The translations under genes were made by a program, and so were the position numbers. A DNA stretch of 64,000 bases from Pseudomonas svalbardensis (GTDB lineage Bacteria > Pseudomonadota > Gammaproteobacteria > Pseudomonadales > Pseudomonadaceae): positions 5,506,001 through 5,570,000 of the forward strand of contig NZ_CP125619.1 of NCBI RefSeq assembly GCF_030053115.1, read 5' to 3'. This document shows positions 36,048 through 46,505 of the stretch, piece by piece (the stretch's first letter is position 1; each line of letters opens with the position of its first letter). The notes beneath the pieces were generated by a model. That model was given only the letters and a program-made list of their open reading frames with translations. It ran no database searches and was not told where the DNA came from.

Positions 36048-36863
36048 TCACGGATAACTAAACCCCTTAACCAACGTCAACTCCCCCACCGCCCGCATCG
36101 GCACCAGAAAAGTCTCCATCTTCTCGTTCGGCGTCCCTTCCTCTGTAATCACCGTCACTTGCGCTGTCGTCAGCGGCTGAACCGCGTCCTCCTGTCCTTC
36201 CTCATCACTGCGATACCCACCCCCAAAGTAATTCACATACACCAGGTATTGGCCTTTTATCGGCGCAGGCATGGCGAAGATTTCCGGGCCGTATCCCGTC
36301 GTCACGTCAACATCAAGCGCACCACCGTTAGGAACAACGCGGTCGCCGTACCAGATATGGGCGCCGTCGGGTGTGATGAGGTGCAAGTCGAGGTCGGTGC
36401 CATCACTGTCCCAAGCCAGTAGCACCCGCAACTTCGCCGGAGTGGCCCCGCCGCTGGCGTTCAGGAATTGCGTGCGATGCCGCTGCTGGCCATCGGGGCT
36501 GCGGACTTCGACGCTGTTGCTGCCATTGGGGAATGAGAACGGGCGATCAAAGCGACCAGCGGGGTCAATCTTCAGTGGCATGCTGACGCCGTTGACGATC
36601 AACCGGCCCGGCTCACCAGACTTGGGGGTGGCGTTGATCTGACCGGTGATGCGTGCAGTGTTGGCCTGCCCCACCGGGTTGTTCACCGAGGAGGCCGGGT
36701 AGTTAACGATCTGGCGAAAGTTTTCGCCTTCGCCTTCAGGCGCACCGGTGCGCCAGCCGCCAACGGGTGTGTGGAGTTTGGCGGCGCTTTCGGCGGCGAA
36801 CGTCGTCGGCCATACGCAAAAGGAGCAGAGGAACAGGAAGACCTGTGGATAACGGAGTTTCAT
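36048..36863 (-). CDS. magF: DUF2135 (YfaP-like) periplasmic protein, last gene of mag operon
   Basis: Exported protein of 271 aa with a signal peptide ending TTFAAES. The DUF2135 core contains LRVLLAWDSDGTDLDLHLITPDGAHIWYG, acidic and His residues that could bind metal, then GYGPEIFAMPAPIKGQYLVYVNYFG. The C-terminal strand EKMETFLVPMRAVGELTLVKGF is shared with the first gene of the operon (45435-46226), so the operon is bracketed by two paralogues. It lies three bases after magE. Function is unknown; the corresponding P. aeruginosa genes, named mag, are an envelope macroglobulin cluster. Confidence 0.88.
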   Translation of the reverse strand: MKLRYPQVFLFLCSFCVWPTTFAAESAAKLHTPVGGWRTGAPEGEGENFRQIVNYPASSVNNPVGQANTARITGQINATPKSGEPGRLIVNGVSMPLKIDPAGRFDRPFSFPNGSNSVEVRSPDGQQRHRTQFLNASGGATPAKLRVLLAWDSDGTDLDLHLITPDGAHIWYGDRVVPNGGALDVDVTTGYGPEIFAMPAPIKGQYLVYVNYFGGGYRSDEEGQEDAVQPLTTAQVTVITEEGTPNEKMETFLVPMRAVGELTLVKGFSYP

Positions 36864-36866
36864 GGC

Positions 36867-38486
36867 CTATTCCAGCAAGAGGTGGCGGGCGAGCCCTTCG
36901 ATGTAGGTTTCATCCTGGCCGTTGGGGTGTGCTTCGAAGGCCAGGTGCAGGTATTCGTGGGTCAGGTCGAGGCGGTCTTGCAGCGACAACACGCCGCGCA
37001 CGTAAATGCGCTGGCGTTCACGGTCGACGTAGGGGCGGCCGAAAGCCAGGCGGCAGACGGCGAAGGTGCTGACTTCGTTGTAGCCAACCTCGCTTTCCAA
37101 CCGCAGACGCCAGCCGCGGCGTTGGTGTTGCAGCCAGTCTTGCGCGGCGGGGAGCGCTTCGCAGGAAGCGACTGGATTGTCCCAGCGGCTGAGGCTGGCA
37201 CGCGGATAGGCGTGGAGCAGGATGGCGTCGTAGCGTTGGCCGGCGTTGGCTTGTTCGACGGCTTGCTGCCAGGAGAGCTTGTCCGGGCCGGACTGATCGG
37301 TGTGGTAGGTGACGGTGCTGCCGGCGAGGACCAGGTCGCTGGTCCAGGCTGCGATGTTGCGTGACTCGGCGGTGGCTGGACGTGGGGCGACGCGTTGCCG
37401 GCTGCTGCTGTCGTCGATGCTCAGGCAGTCGCCGCTGCGGGTGGCGTTTTGCAGCAGATACGTGCGGATCGCGACGACCAGGGCTTTGGCGGCTTCGGCG
37501 GGTTCGGGTTTGGCTTCGCGCTGGAGGACACGGGCGACGTATTCTTCGCGGTCCAGACGGGCGATCAGTTTGTCTTTGACCAAAAACAGTTCGCCGTCGC
37601 TGTGGATATCGAGTTGGTTGCCGTTGGTGAATTCGACGCGGTAATCGCCCAGCAAGGGCCCGGACTCAACAACACGATCCCCCGCCAGAACACGCCCGAT
37701 GGGATAGCGTGAAAACAGCCCCACCTCGACACACCGTCCTGCATCCAAAGGCCAATCCACCGGCAACACCGAAGCCAACGCCCCACCGTAGTGACGCAAG
37801 ACCATTTGACTGGTCCCACGCCCACCGGCCCAAATCGGCGTACCGTCCGCCGTCCACCCAGCAAACCCACCCTGACGCGACGAAGGGTCCTGATCCCCCA
37901 ACCAGCTCCAGGTTTTCACCCGCAACCGGCCACCGAGTTCGCCCACGACATTGCCGTCAGCCGCATTCAACACCACATCCAGCAACACCCGCCGCGCTTG
38001 ATCCTGCGCCGGCATTACGGCCAGCATTCGCAGCAACTCAGTCACTGAAACTCGCGTGGAAGGCTGCAACGAAGCCAAATCCAGCAACCACTCCGGTGCC
38101 TGCCGCGCCTGCCAATACGCACGCCAGTCAGCGCCAGCAATGCCCAACCGCTGCGGCTCAAAGTACAACCCGCACGACTTCACCAAGGCCTGATCGCGCT
38201 CAATCTTGCCGCCCGCCGTGCAGCAGTAAACTTCCTCTTTCGACTGCCCGCGACATTCGTAAGCCGGCTCATGGGCGTTGGTATCCACCAGCCAGCCGTA
38301 CACAAACAACTTCCACACACTGCCCAGCGGAGTCTGCACATCAGCAGGCAACGACTCGCGCGCGATCACCTGAGTCCGGCTCAACGACAGCAACTCACCT
38401 TTAAAAGCCAGCCGCAGCGGCTCCTCCTGCGCTGTCGCCAGCGCAGGAATCAAGAACAGCAGCCACCAGACCAGAGGTCGGGTCAT
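36867..38486 (-). CDS. magE: DUF2300 (YfaQ-like) envelope protein
   Basis: Exported protein (539 aa, signal peptide ending ALATAQ) of the DUF2300 family. Three regions can be seen. Residues 50-230 carry an SxxK (SVWK, Ser56-Lys59) and KTW (191-193) followed by GGFAGWTADGTPIWAGGRGT, like a penicillin-binding fold. Residues 314-345 (EEYVARVLQREAKPEPAEAAKALVVAIRTYL; split motif EEYVARVLQRE then EAAKALVVAIRTY) look like the SpoIID amidase/transglycosylase-activator domain, with Glu324 in the place of its key Glu. Residues 510-514 are HEYLH, a zinc-peptidase motif. The start at 38486 lies one base after the magD stop. These domain matches are my reading, not a search result. Confidence 0.85.
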   Translation of the reverse strand: MTRPLVWWLLFLIPALATAQEEPLRLAFKGELLSLSRTQVIARESLPADVQTPLGSVWKLFVYGWLVDTNAHEPAYECRGQSKEEVYCCTAGGKIERDQALVKSCGLYFEPQRLGIAGADWRAYWQARQAPEWLLDLASLQPSTRVSVTELLRMLAVMPAQDQARRVLLDVVLNAADGNVVGELGGRLRVKTWSWLGDQDPSSRQGGFAGWTADGTPIWAGGRGTSQMVLRHYGGALASVLPVDWPLDAGRCVEVGLFSRYPIGRVLAGDRVVESGPLLGDYRVEFTNGNQLDIHSDGELFLVKDKLIARLDREEYVARVLQREAKPEPAEAAKALVVAIRTYLLQNATRSGDCLSIDDSSSRQRVAPRPATAESRNIAAWTSDLVLAGSTVTYHTDQSGPDKLSWQQAVEQANAGQRYDAILLHAYPRASLSRWDNPVASCEALPAAQDWLQHQRRGWRLRLESEVGYNEVSTFAVCRLAFGRPYVDRERQRIYVRGVLSLQDRLDLTHEYLHLAFEAHPNGQDETYIEGLARHLLLE

Positions 38487-38487
38487 G

Positions 38488-41400
38488 TCAGTTGACCGTG
38501 ACCTGGCCGAGGGCCGGTTTTTGCTCTTGCGCCTGATGCTGTGGCGCATAGACCTGAGTGAAACGCACCGGCGGCAGGTTGAACTGGCCTTTTTGCGAGA
38601 AGCGCACCAGATGACGCAGACGCAATTCACCACTCAAGGCATCGACCGGAATGGCATAGGCCATTTGCCCCGGCTCGAAACGCGCTTTCTCCAACGCGGA
38701 CGGTTCGGTGCCGGCCTTGCCCATGAGCTTGATGCCCCACGTGGTGCGCTCGACATCGGCGCCCGGTGGCAGCGGCACTTCGAGCATGCCGTAGCGCAGC
38801 GGTTTGGCGGCTTTGCTGGTGATGATCACTTCGTCCAGATACAGGCTGTCGCTGGACAACGGTTTGGTGCCGACCGCTTCCAGTTTGAAGGTGAAGGCTT
38901 CGTCGCCCGGCACCAGACGCGACAGGCGACGGGTGATGGTCACGGCCATCGGATCAACCGGTGGTTGTTTGGTCTGGAAGCTCAAAGCCGCTCGCAACGG
39001 ACGCTCTTGCGTACCGGTCAGCGACAGCACCGCAGGCACTGGCGAAGAACCCTGCCACGTCCAATAAACCTCACCGGTATTACCGTGTTCTTTCTTCCAG
39101 CCTTCACCCGGTGCCAGTAAGAGGGTGGGCGAAGCCTGCTCGATGCTGCGTTGCAACCAGGTCAATGACAACGCACGTTCCAGGGTCGATTGCTGTGGCA
39201 GCAAACGCTGCAACAACGCTGCCGCGTGAGCCTGATCAAAGGCTTGCAGCGACAGGTTCAAGGCTTCGGCAAACGGTTGAGAGCTGACGGCCAAACGCTG
39301 TTGCGCATCCGCCAGTTGACGATTGAATGCGTCCGGCAGAATCACCTTCGATTGCTTCGCCAAAGAGGCCGTCAGCGCACGAGCGGCTGCCAGACCCAGC
39401 GCCGAATCCGGATCGCTCATGACGATGCTGTCTTCGCCATCGTCCATCAGGTTCGCCGCATTGCCCTCGCCCGCTTTCGCCAGATCATCCATCAAACCGC
39501 TGAGCAAGGTGTTCACCGGCAATTGCATCTGCTTGGCGAACGACAGGATCAGCGCGCGCTGCAACAGCGGCGTGTTGTTGGCCTGCTTCGAATAGACCTC
39601 CAGCACCCGCTGCCAATGCTCCGGCGGCAGGCTCAACTCCAACGCTTTGCTAGCGTGCCAGTCGGCGTAGTACGCGTAAGCGGTGAGGAACGCATCCGGC
39701 TCGCCGTCCATGCCCCACCAGGTGAAGCTCGCCGCAGGCCCGGCCATTTGCACCAGACGCAGACGGCTGTTTTGCATGATCAGGCGCAAGCGATCGCGGA
39801 TTTGCGGATTCGACGATAAGGCCGGATACGCAATGCTCAGCGGCAGCAAACGACTGGCCGTTTGTTCGACGCCGCCGTACGGATAACTCAACAGATCGTC
39901 GAGTGCCGAGCGGAACAGCGCTTGCGGACTGTCATCCAGACGCAGGCGAATATCCGTCGCATCCGCTGGCAAGGTCAGCGGCGTATCACCGCTGGCCACG
40001 TCCAGGCTTTGACTTTGGATCACTTGCCAGCCTTCGCCGGCCGCGGTCAGTCGCACAGCCAAAGCATCAGCCGTTTTACCGTCCTGCACCAGCTCAGCCG
40101 TCCACTCGCCACTGGCCAACGCGAACGCTGGCAGCGCGATGTAGTTGATGCCGTTATTCAGCGTCACGGGGACGCGTTGTTCGGTACCGCCGAAATGAAT
40201 CACCAGCTCAGCCTTGACCGGTTTTTCCGCTTGGCTGAAAGCAAACACACCCAGATCAGGTTTGTCGCCGTTGCGGAATTTGGTCGGGCCGCTCCACTTC
40301 AGGTACAGCGGTTTTTCCGAGCGTACAAATTGCTTCTTCTGCCCGACCTGACCGTCATCGGCGATGGCCCGGGCGGTGATGCGCCAGCGGGTCAGCGAGT
40401 CCGGCATCTTGAAGGTGAAACGGGTTTTGCCGGTGGCGTCGGTGATCAACTCCGGCTGCCACGCGGCAGTGTCGACGTCTTCACGACGCGGCCGCTCCAG
40501 CACTTTCACGCCCCGCTCGCTACGGTTAGCTTTGCCCGGCGCGCCAGGGCTGCCCGGCAATGCCACGTCGTAGCTGATGAACGACAGACTGGCGCTGGTG
40601 CGCACGTTGTTGCGGCGCGGGTGGTAGAAAAACTGGTCGATGGTCGGCGCAACTTCCGGTTGCAACGCGTAGACCATTTCGTCCACCACGCTGACCGTCA
40701 GGTGCGCTGGAACAGGCTTGCCGGCGAACTGCGTGGTCAAGTCCACCGACACGGTATCGCCCGGCTGATACGACTCTTTGTCCGTGGCAATCGCCACGTC
40801 GATTTGCGGCGCGATCACCTTGATGCCCGCGTTCTGGAAGCTGTACTGACCGCCCTTGGTGTAAAGCACCGAGAACGTCAGGTTCGGCGCAAAACTATCC
40901 TTCACCGGGATCCGCGCGCGGTACTGAGTCTCGCTGAGTTTCTCCATCTTCAGCCAGTCGCCGCCCTTGGACAGTAGCGCTGTGGCCTCGACCTTGTCGC
41001 GCTCGAGCGACAGCAGTGCATCGCTGATCGGCTCAGGGAGCGTGATCAATGCCAGGGCTTCGTCGCCGGCCTTGTACTCGGGTTTATCGAGGACGATTTC
41101 CACGGTGCCCGGCACGGCTTTGACGCCGTCGCCCGTGACCGAATGACCGGTGGCACCCACCACGCGGTCATGGTCATCCTTCAACGTCAGGTTGTAAGTA
41201 CCCGGACGGTCGAAGGCCAGGGTGAAGCCTTTGTCTTTCGCGGCGAGTTTGCCTTCGCCAACCGTCTGGTCTTCCAGACGCACCCAACTGTAGCTGCTTG
41301 GCGTGACTGCTTTACTTTGCTCGCTGCCGCCTTCATTCAAATAACTGAACGCAACCTTGTCGCCCACCGCGCTAAAACGCTGAGGCGCGCGCAGGCTGAA

Positions 41401-43053
41401 ACTCGCCGCGCCGCGGTCGATGAGGATTTCCTTGGTGGTCTTGACCCGATACGCCGCGCCATCGCTGGCGAACACGGTGAGCATGTAGCGACTCGGCTTC
41501 TCGGCAGCCGGCAGATCGAGCGTCGCGTTGCCCTTGGAGTCGGTGGTCAGTTCGGTGCTGGTCAGTTCCACCGGGAATTGCCCGAGGTATTGCAGTTCAT
41601 TGTCGACCATCGACAGCTGTTGGGCGCGCAGGCTCAGGCTCAACTTGGCGTTGGCCACCGGTTTGCCGTCCGGGTACAGCAGCACGAGGTTGCCTTTCAC
41701 CGGTTCGCCGGTGCGGTAATCCTGCTTGGCCAGGTTCAGGGATATTTCGAAGTGCGGCTTGATGTATTCGGCGACACGGAAGGCACTGCTGTAGGCCTGA
41801 TCCTTGTAGCTGAAACGCAGCTCGTAACCGCCCGCTACCGCGTTGTCCGGCAACTGGAACCGACCTTGAGTGCCAGCCTTGGAATCGAGTTTCAGCGCCA
41901 GTGATTGCAGCGCCGTGCCGGTGGCATCGAGCACGGTCACGTTGACGTCGGCGGCAGTCGGCAACACCGAGTCACGGGCGTTCTTGAACTCACGACCAAC
42001 GATCTTCAGCGACACCCAATCCCCCGGCCGGTACAGCGGCCGGTCGGTGAAGGCATAGAGTTTGGTGTCGTAGATTTCGCTGTCGTAATAGAAGTTTTCG
42101 GAGACAAACACCCCGCCCTCTTCGTCCTCGCCGATCACGAACGAACGCTCCGGGCTGACGTGTTTCAAGCGCAGCAAACCATCGGCATCGGTCGCGCCAC
42201 TGCTCATCACGCCCAGCCCATCGGTCCACAGCACGTTGACCTTCGGCACCGAACTGCCTTCGTGTTTGCGCGCGGCCCACACCAGCAATTCATCACCGGC
42301 AATCTTGCTCACGGCTACGGTGTTGGAGACGAAGACCATGGTGGTCGCACGGTACTTGCCGATCAGCGCTTCCACCAGATACAGACCCGGTTTGAGGTTG
42401 CCCAACGGGATGTAAACGTTACCCGGCGCAACGCTGACGAACTCACTGGAAGAACCGGCCAGGTTCACGCCTTCCGGCGGCTGGATCGGTTTGGCTTGCC
42501 ACAGCGGATAACGGAATTGGCTGACCACCGGCAGGCCCGGAATCAGTGCAAATTGCGGCTGCGCGTCGTAAGGCGTTGGCGCGACCATCGCGGCGCCCAT
42601 CTTCAGCTCTGGCACTTCCTCGGTGACTTGCTTACGCGATTCGTAGGAGAACGCTCGCTGCATCACGCGACGGGATTTGCGGTACCAGTTGTCCCACAGG
42701 TACGCGAGGGTGTTCGACAGGCCTTCGCCCTTGAACTGGCCGTCGCTGACCACGCGGTGCAGGTTCTTCTGGCGCTTGAGGAAATCCAGCGGCTTGTCGA
42801 TGCGGTACACGCGAATGTCCGCGCCGCCGTAAGGCTCCATGCGAAACCGTCGGTAGTCGCGCCCCGGCGCTTCGAGGCGAACCATCGCCTGTTCATCGCT
42901 GGCAAAACTGCTGTCGGCCAACAGAAAAAAGCTTTCACCGGCCACCGGCGTGTAGCCGCTTGGCTCGACGGTGTCTTCGGCGTTGACCGCCGAAAAAGGC
43001 AGCACTAAGACCAACAGCAGAGGCAGAAAACGCAGCATGCGGGCACCGATCAT
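38488..43053 (-). CDS. magD: bacterial alpha-2-macroglobulin, thioester-less type
   Basis: Large exported protein of 1521 aa with a signal peptide ([15 protein letters not shown]). It has the macroglobulin domain series: MG domains with [20 protein letters not shown], the bait-region area, the A2M family block [30 protein letters not shown], and the complement-like TED helices from residue 1050. At the thioester position the motif is YGGVEQ (39862-39876) instead of GCxEQ: Gly1061 replaces the Cys, so no covalent trap is possible. E. coli YfaS and P. aeruginosa MagD share this loss. Proteins of this type trap or inhibit proteases in the periplasm, or act with peptidoglycan synthases. ATGA overlap with magC. 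Confidence 0.93.
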   Translation of the reverse strand: MIGARMLRFLPLLLVLVLPFSAVNAEDTVEPSGYTPVAGESFFLLADSSFASDEQAMVRLEAPGRDYRRFRMEPYGGADIRVYRIDKPLDFLKRQKNLHRVVSDGQFKGEGLSNTLAYLWDNWYRKSRRVMQRAFSYESRKQVTEEVPELKMGAAMVAPTPYDAQPQFALIPGLPVVSQFRYPLWQAKPIQPPEGVNLAGSSSEFVSVAPGNVYIPLGNLKPGLYLVEALIGKYRATTMVFVSNTVAVSKIAGDELLVWAARKHEGSSVPKVNVLWTDGLGVMSSGATDADGLLRLKHVSPERSFVIGEDEEGGVFVSENFYYDSEIYDTKLYAFTDRPLYRPGDWVSLKIVGREFKNARDSVLPTAADVNVTVLDATGTALQSLALKLDSKAGTQGRFQLPDNAVAGGYELRFSYKDQAYSSAFRVAEYIKPHFEISLNLAKQDYRTGEPVKGNLVLLYPDGKPVANAKLSLSLRAQQLSMVDNELQYLGQFPVELTSTELTTDSKGNATLDLPAAEKPSRYMLTVFASDGAAYRVKTTKEILIDRGAASFSLRAPQRFSAVGDKVAFSYLNEGGSEQSKAVTPSSYSWVRLEDQTVGEGKLAAKDKGFTLAFDRPGTYNLTLKDDHDRVVGATGHSVTGDGVKAVPGTVEIVLDKPEYKAGDEALALITLPEPISDALLSLERDKVEATALLSKGGDWLKMEKLSETQYRARIPVKDSFAPNLTFSVLYTKGGQYSFQNAGIKVIAPQIDVAIATDKESYQPGDTVSVDLTTQFAGKPVPAHLTVSVVDEMVYALQPEVAPTIDQFFYHPRRNNVRTSASLSFISYDVALPGSPGAPGKANRSERGVKVLERPRREDVDTAAWQPELITDATGKTRFTFKMPDSLTRWRITARAIADDGQVGQKKQFVRSEKPLYLKWSGPTKFRNGDKPDLGVFAFSQAEKPVKAELVIHFGGTEQRVPVTLNNGINYIALPAFALASGEWTAELVQDGKTADALAVRLTAAGEGWQVIQSQSLDVASGDTPLTLPADATDIRLRLDDSPQALFRSALDDLLSYPYGGVEQTASRLLPLSIAYPALSSNPQIRDRLRLIMQNSRLRLVQMAGPAASFTWWGMDGEPDAFLTAYAYYADWHASKALELSLPPEHWQRVLEVYSKQANNTPLLQRALILSFAKQMQLPVNTLLSGLMDDLAKAGEGNAANLMDDGEDSIVMSDPDSALGLAAARALTASLAKQSKVILPDAFNRQLADAQQRLAVSSQPFAEALNLSLQAFDQAHAAALLQRLLPQQSTLERALSLTWLQRSIEQASPTLLLAPGEGWKKEHGNTGEVYWTWQGSSPVPAVLSLTGTQERPLRAALSFQTKQPPVDPMAVTITRRLSRLVPGDEAFTFKLEAVGTKPLSSDSLYLDEVIITSKAAKPLRYGMLEVPLPPGADVERTTWGIKLMGKAGTEPSALEKARFEPGQMAYAIPVDALSGELRLRHLVRFSQKGQFNLPPVRFTQVYAPQHQAQEQKPALGQVTVN

Positions 43054-43700
43054 TGGGAGAGAAAGTTCAGTCGATAGACGCCGATGAAGTTGGGGTTGGC
43101 TGCGTCGGGTATCCATCGGGTGTCCTTCCATGTCATTAGTTGCTGCAGGCTTGCGGAGCGCATGCCGTTGTCAGTCGGGGTGGTGGTGCCGGTGTGATAG
43201 GCGATGTAACGGCCCATCCAGATCATCAGGTGCTGGTCGTCGCCCTGATCGAAAAACATCAAGTCGCCGGGCCGGGCTTGCGCCAGATCCCGGCCGACCA
43301 AATGACTGTTGAACTGAATCAGTTTGATCGCGTTGACGTACGGCCCGACCTTGCCACCTCCCTGCTGCCATTGCTGGGCGAGGCCGCGTTGGGCCTCGCT
43401 CAGTTGCAGTTCCGGCGGCAGGTAACGGTTGGACAGGCCATTGCTGCGCAGCCATTTGTCGTCATGAACTTTCAGCGCTTCGTTGGCGGCGAAACGGACC
43501 AGGCCCGCGCAGTCCTGCTGATACCAACGCGGGCTCGGACCTTGGGTCAGTTGTTCCTGGGCGATGCGCACGAACCAGGCACGGAATACCTGGGATTGCT
43601 GCACGTCCAGCGGCGGCGCCTCAGTGGCAAATGCCCGGGTGCCCAGCAACATCGCCAGCAGGCCGAGGCCTCGGATAAGTGCTGTCACAGGGCTTTCCAT
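43050..43700 (-). CDS. magC: DUF1175 (YfaT-like) protein with NlpC/P60-like motif
   Basis: Exported protein (216 aa) with a hydrophobic leader ending TRAFATE. The sequence shows a Cys-His pair in an NlpC/P60 arrangement: Cys64 in [19 protein letters not shown] and His157 in [29 protein letters not shown]. NlpC/P60 proteins cleave peptidoglycan stem peptides; whether DUF1175 proteins do so is not established, so this is an inference from motif. The start is the ATG at 43700, 16 bases inside magB; a Met five codons upstream is the alternative. ATGA overlap with magD downstream. Confidence 0.88.
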   Translation of the reverse strand: MESPVTALIRGLGLLAMLLGTRAFATEAPPLDVQQSQVFRAWFVRIAQEQLTQGPSPRWYQQDCAGLVRFAANEALKVHDDKWLRSNGLSNRYLPPELQLSEAQRGLAQQWQQGGGKVGPYVNAIKLIQFNSHLVGRDLAQARPGDLMFFDQGDDQHLMIWMGRYIAYHTGTTTPTDNGMRSASLQQLMTWKDTRWIPDAANPNFIGVYRLNFLSQ

Positions 43701-45397
43701 TCCAGCGGCAGCCACTGCCAGTGGCCGTCGGGTTCGCTGCCTTCAGGCAAGGTCAGGGCGTATTTGCCGTAACCGCCGAGTTTGCGCAGTTTCGGGATCA
43801 GGTAGGTTTGCGCGGCGTTGTAGAACACCGGTTCCATGTCCTGCGGCAGGCTGTCGAGGGTTTCCTGTTGCATCAGTTGCGCCATCGAATCCGGACCGAA
43901 GTAGACCGGCATCAGCAGGTCTTTTGGCACCACGTCGGCCATCGGCGGGAAGCGTTTGTCGAGAGTACCGAGGGCTTTATCCACGAGTTTGTCGTCGAGG
44001 GAAAACAGCAGCGTCGAACCGTGGCGCGCCAGGCTGACTTTCATGAACGCCTTGCCGGTGATCGCGTCCGGTTGCTCGGCATCCTTGGCCTTGTAAGAAC
44101 CGAAGTTGGAGCTGACCTGACGCTGCCATTGGTGGGTTGGGCCTTCCTGTTTCTCGACCACCGGGAACGCGTGCTCTTCGACGTTGCCTTCGTAAGCACC
44201 GACCATCGAGCCGAACAGGTTGCCCAGATCGCCGTCGAGTTTGGCGCTGTCATCATCGTTCAGGCTGGCCACCAGCAACGGCGTGTACAACCGCGAATCA
44301 GCGTACCAGCACAGGCCGGCGGCACCGGCCATGTGTTCGGTCAGGGCCTGGGCCACCGACTCTTCGGCGCCGAGTTTTACCAGCAATGGTTTCTGTTGTT
44401 CGGCAGCAAGTGGCAAGGCGACACAGGCACTGGCGCCCATCGGCATGGCTTGCCAGATCGGTTTGAAATCGAAGTCCGGCTGGTTGTCCAGTTCATCCAT
44501 GGCCAGGAAGCTGTGCCAACCCTTGTCGTCCATGTCGAAACGCAGCCCGGCGAAGTTCGGGATGAAGCGCTGATACCCCATGGCCAGAACGCTGGAATTG
44601 ACCGAGAGGCGTTGTTTCACCTCCGGCGCACGCGGTTGCAAGCCGAAGGCTTCGGGGAACAGTTTGTCGCCGTTGAGCAATGCGGCGATGGCCTTGGTCG
44701 AAACGCTGCCTGCCTCTTCCGATGAGCTGCTTTGCGGATCGTAGAGTTTGGTCGGGTTGGACAGCACCACCAGTTTGTCGCCGTGGGAGGCGAACACCAG
44801 GGCTTTGCTGGCGTTGTAGTTGAGTTGATAAAGCGCCACATCGTCAGCGCCGACTTTCACGTCGCCGAGCTTGGTCAGCTGCGAATCATCCAGCGCCACT
44901 TTGGCCAGCGGCTCCAGCACCTTGGCCAGCCCACCGCGATCCATCACCACCAGGAAATCCTTGAGCCGACCATCCGCCCCACGCCACAGCGCCACGTCTG
45001 CCGGTTGATCAAAGAGCTGCTCGATCAAACTGTCCTGCAACTTCAGGTCATGTTCGTAAATGATCCGCCGCAGGCTGCCGATCAAGCCGAGACGATCGGC
45101 ATGCGCTTCGTAATAGAAGACGAAATCTTCGGTCAGGGTTTCCTTGAGGAACGGCACCGTCAGCAAGTCCTTGGGCAATTGGCTCAAGGAATGGGTTTCG
45201 AGCAGACCGTCCGGCCGGCTCATGCCCAGTTTGTCGCTGGCCAACGCCGCCGGGGGCGCCTTGGGTTTGAGCATTAACCAGCCCAACCCGACCGCGACAC
45301 CGGCCACCAGGACCAGCCCGATCAGCAGCGCCGGCCAGCGGCGAGGAGTTTTGGCTGCTGGCGTTTCGGCGGCCGGAGAAACAGTGTTATCGCTCAT
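43685..45397 (-). CDS. magB: DUF2138 (YfaA-like) envelope protein
   Basis: Membrane-anchored protein of 570 aa: a short cytosolic tail with Pro/Ala repeats, one membrane helix (residues 21-42, [21 protein letters not shown]), then a large periplasmic part. It matches DUF2138 in pattern ([41 protein letters not shown]) and in genomic position. No catalytic motif can be identified. An ATG seven codons upstream (45418) is also possible; the start at 45397 is preferred. The intergenic gap to magA is 37 bp and holds a GGA-containing sequence that looks like an Rsm-type site. Confidence 0.86.
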   Translation of the reverse strand: MSDNTVSPAAETPAAKTPRRWPALLIGLVLVAGVAVGLGWLMLKPKAPPAALASDKLGMSRPDGLLETHSLSQLPKDLLTVPFLKETLTEDFVFYYEAHADRLGLIGSLRRIIYEHDLKLQDSLIEQLFDQPADVALWRGADGRLKDFLVVMDRGGLAKVLEPLAKVALDDSQLTKLGDVKVGADDVALYQLNYNASKALVFASHGDKLVVLSNPTKLYDPQSSSSEEAGSVSTKAIAALLNGDKLFPEAFGLQPRAPEVKQRLSVNSSVLAMGYQRFIPNFAGLRFDMDDKGWHSFLAMDELDNQPDFDFKPIWQAMPMGASACVALPLAAEQQKPLLVKLGAEESVAQALTEHMAGAAGLCWYADSRLYTPLLVASLNDDDSAKLDGDLGNLFGSMVGAYEGNVEEHAFPVVEKQEGPTHQWQRQVSSNFGSYKAKDAEQPDAITGKAFMKVSLARHGSTLLFSLDDKLVDKALGTLDKRFPPMADVVPKDLLMPVYFGPDSMAQLMQQETLDSLPQDMEPVFYNAAQTYLIPKLRKLGGYGKYALTLPEGSEPDGHWQWLPLEWKAL

Positions 45398-45434
45398 GTT
45401 CACAAAACCCGATGTCATCCGTGGAGCGGGATGC

Positions 45435-46226
45435 TTAATAGTTGAAAGTCTTGACCAGCAGCAGGTCACCGATGGCCCGCAGGGGCACGATGAAGGTCTC
45501 GCGTTTTTCGTCGACGGTGTTTTCGTTGAGCACCAGGTTGATCTGTGAGGTGATCACCTCGTTCTGGTTGCTGGTCTCATCGAAGTTATAGCCGCCACTG
45601 CCGAAGTTGCCCCAATAGTTCACGTAAACCAGATAGGTGCCATGCATCGGCGCGGTCATGGTGAACATTTCCGGGCCGGGGCCATCGACGCCGTCCGGGT
45701 CCAGCCCGCCGCCGTTGCTCATCGCCGGGCGAGCCCAGAACGCGTGCTGGCCGTCGGGAGTAATGATGTGCAGATCGAGTTCGGCTTTCGGGTCGTCCCA
45801 ACCCAACACCACGCGAATCCGCGCCGGGGTGCGCAGGTTGTTGGCTTCATAGAATTGAACGCGCTTGAGCGATTTGCCCTCGGCGCTGCGCACTTCGACG
45901 CTGTTGGAACCCGCGCCGAACGCATACGGCCGGGCGAAACGCCCCTGGTCGTCGGTGTACAGATTCAGCGGGTTGCCGTTGACGGCCAGGGTGTGCGGCC
46001 CTCGCTGGGTGCCGATGGCCTTGAGCTGGCCCTGGATCATGGTGCGATTGCGCTGCACACCGCGATCGATCGGTGGCGTGGGATAGGCGACTTGAGGATT
46101 TTCAGTGCGGTCCAGCAGGCCGGAATAACGCCAGCCACCCACGGGTTCCGACACCTCGGCCGAAGGCTCGGCCAACGCCGCGGTCGCGCAGACGAGCCCC
46201 ATCAGCAATAGAAGAAATGAACGCAT
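45435..46226 (-). CDS. magA: DUF2135 (YfaP-like) periplasmic protein, first gene of mag operon
   Basis: Exported protein (263 aa) with a signal peptide ending AALAEP. It has the DUF2135 layout: SVEVRSAEGKSLKRVQFYE, then RIRVVLGWDDPKAELDLHIITPDGQHAFW and GPGPEMFTMTAPMHGTYLVYVNYWGNFG. Its sequence is a diverged copy of magF. The start at 46226 is set by the strong AGGAGG; the ATG seven codons upstream has none. It is the first gene of the magABCDEF order. Its leader has a sigma-70-like promoter at 46342-46370 and a long untranslated region. Confidence 0.88.
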   Translation of the reverse strand: MRSFLLLLMGLVCATAALAEPSAEVSEPVGGWRYSGLLDRTENPQVAYPTPPIDRGVQRNRTMIQGQLKAIGTQRGPHTLAVNGNPLNLYTDDQGRFARPYAFGAGSNSVEVRSAEGKSLKRVQFYEANNLRTPARIRVVLGWDDPKAELDLHIITPDGQHAFWARPAMSNGGGLDPDGVDGPGPEMFTMTAPMHGTYLVYVNYWGNFGSGGYNFDETSNQNEVITSQINLVLNENTVDEKRETFIVPLRAIGDLLLVKTFNY

Positions 46227-46245
46227 GTGACGCCTCCTGCCATGC
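46223..46245 (-). promoter_or_regulatory. hairpin over the magA Shine-Dalgarno and start codon
   Basis: On the minus strand GCATG (46245-46241) and CATGC (46227-46223) can pair, leaving a 13-base loop that holds AGGAGG, while the start codon lies in the second arm. A GGA in a loop over the start is the arrangement used by Rsm/Csr proteins, but the stem has only 5 bp. Confidence 0.35.
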
Positions 46246-46341
46246 ATAACGAAACCTTGCGCCCGATCCTCGGCGCGTTACAGATCCAAAAACTGCGTTT
46301 CGTCAGAAAGACCCATGACTTTCGGGTCGTAGAAGCCGCGA

Positions 46342-46370
46342 AGATTAGCCATTCGGCGGTTTTTTAACAA
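46342..46370 (-). promoter_or_regulatory. candidate sigma-70 promoter of the mag operon
   Basis: TTGTTA (46370-46365) and TAATCT (46347-46342) with a 17-bp spacer on the minus strand fit a sigma-70 promoter. The predicted transcript start is about 110 bases before magA, which leaves a long leader. Confidence 0.5.
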
Positions 46371-46417
46371 TCGGATACATCTACATTTGCGGTGGGATTC
46401 ACGCTGGCAGCGTGGAC

Positions 46418-46482
46418 GGTGAGCCGAATAGGCGTCATATTCGGCTCACCACATGAGCCGAATAACGTTTCTATTCGGCTCA
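46418..46482 (+). promoter_or_regulatory. two tandem palindromes (putative Fic operator)
   Basis: Palindrome 1: GGTGAGCCGAATA (46418-46430), a 7-base spacer and TATTCGGCTCACC (46438-46450). Palindrome 2: TGAGCCGAATA (46454-46464), a 7-base spacer and TATTCGGCTCA (46472-46482). The centres are 34 bp apart. The four half-sites are identical in TATTCGGCTCA. They end 23 bp before the start of the Fic gene, whose C-terminal part looks like a winged helix, so autoregulation is the natural reading. Confidence 0.75.
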
Positions 46483-46505
46483 CCCATACCAAGAGCACCG
46501 AGTTC

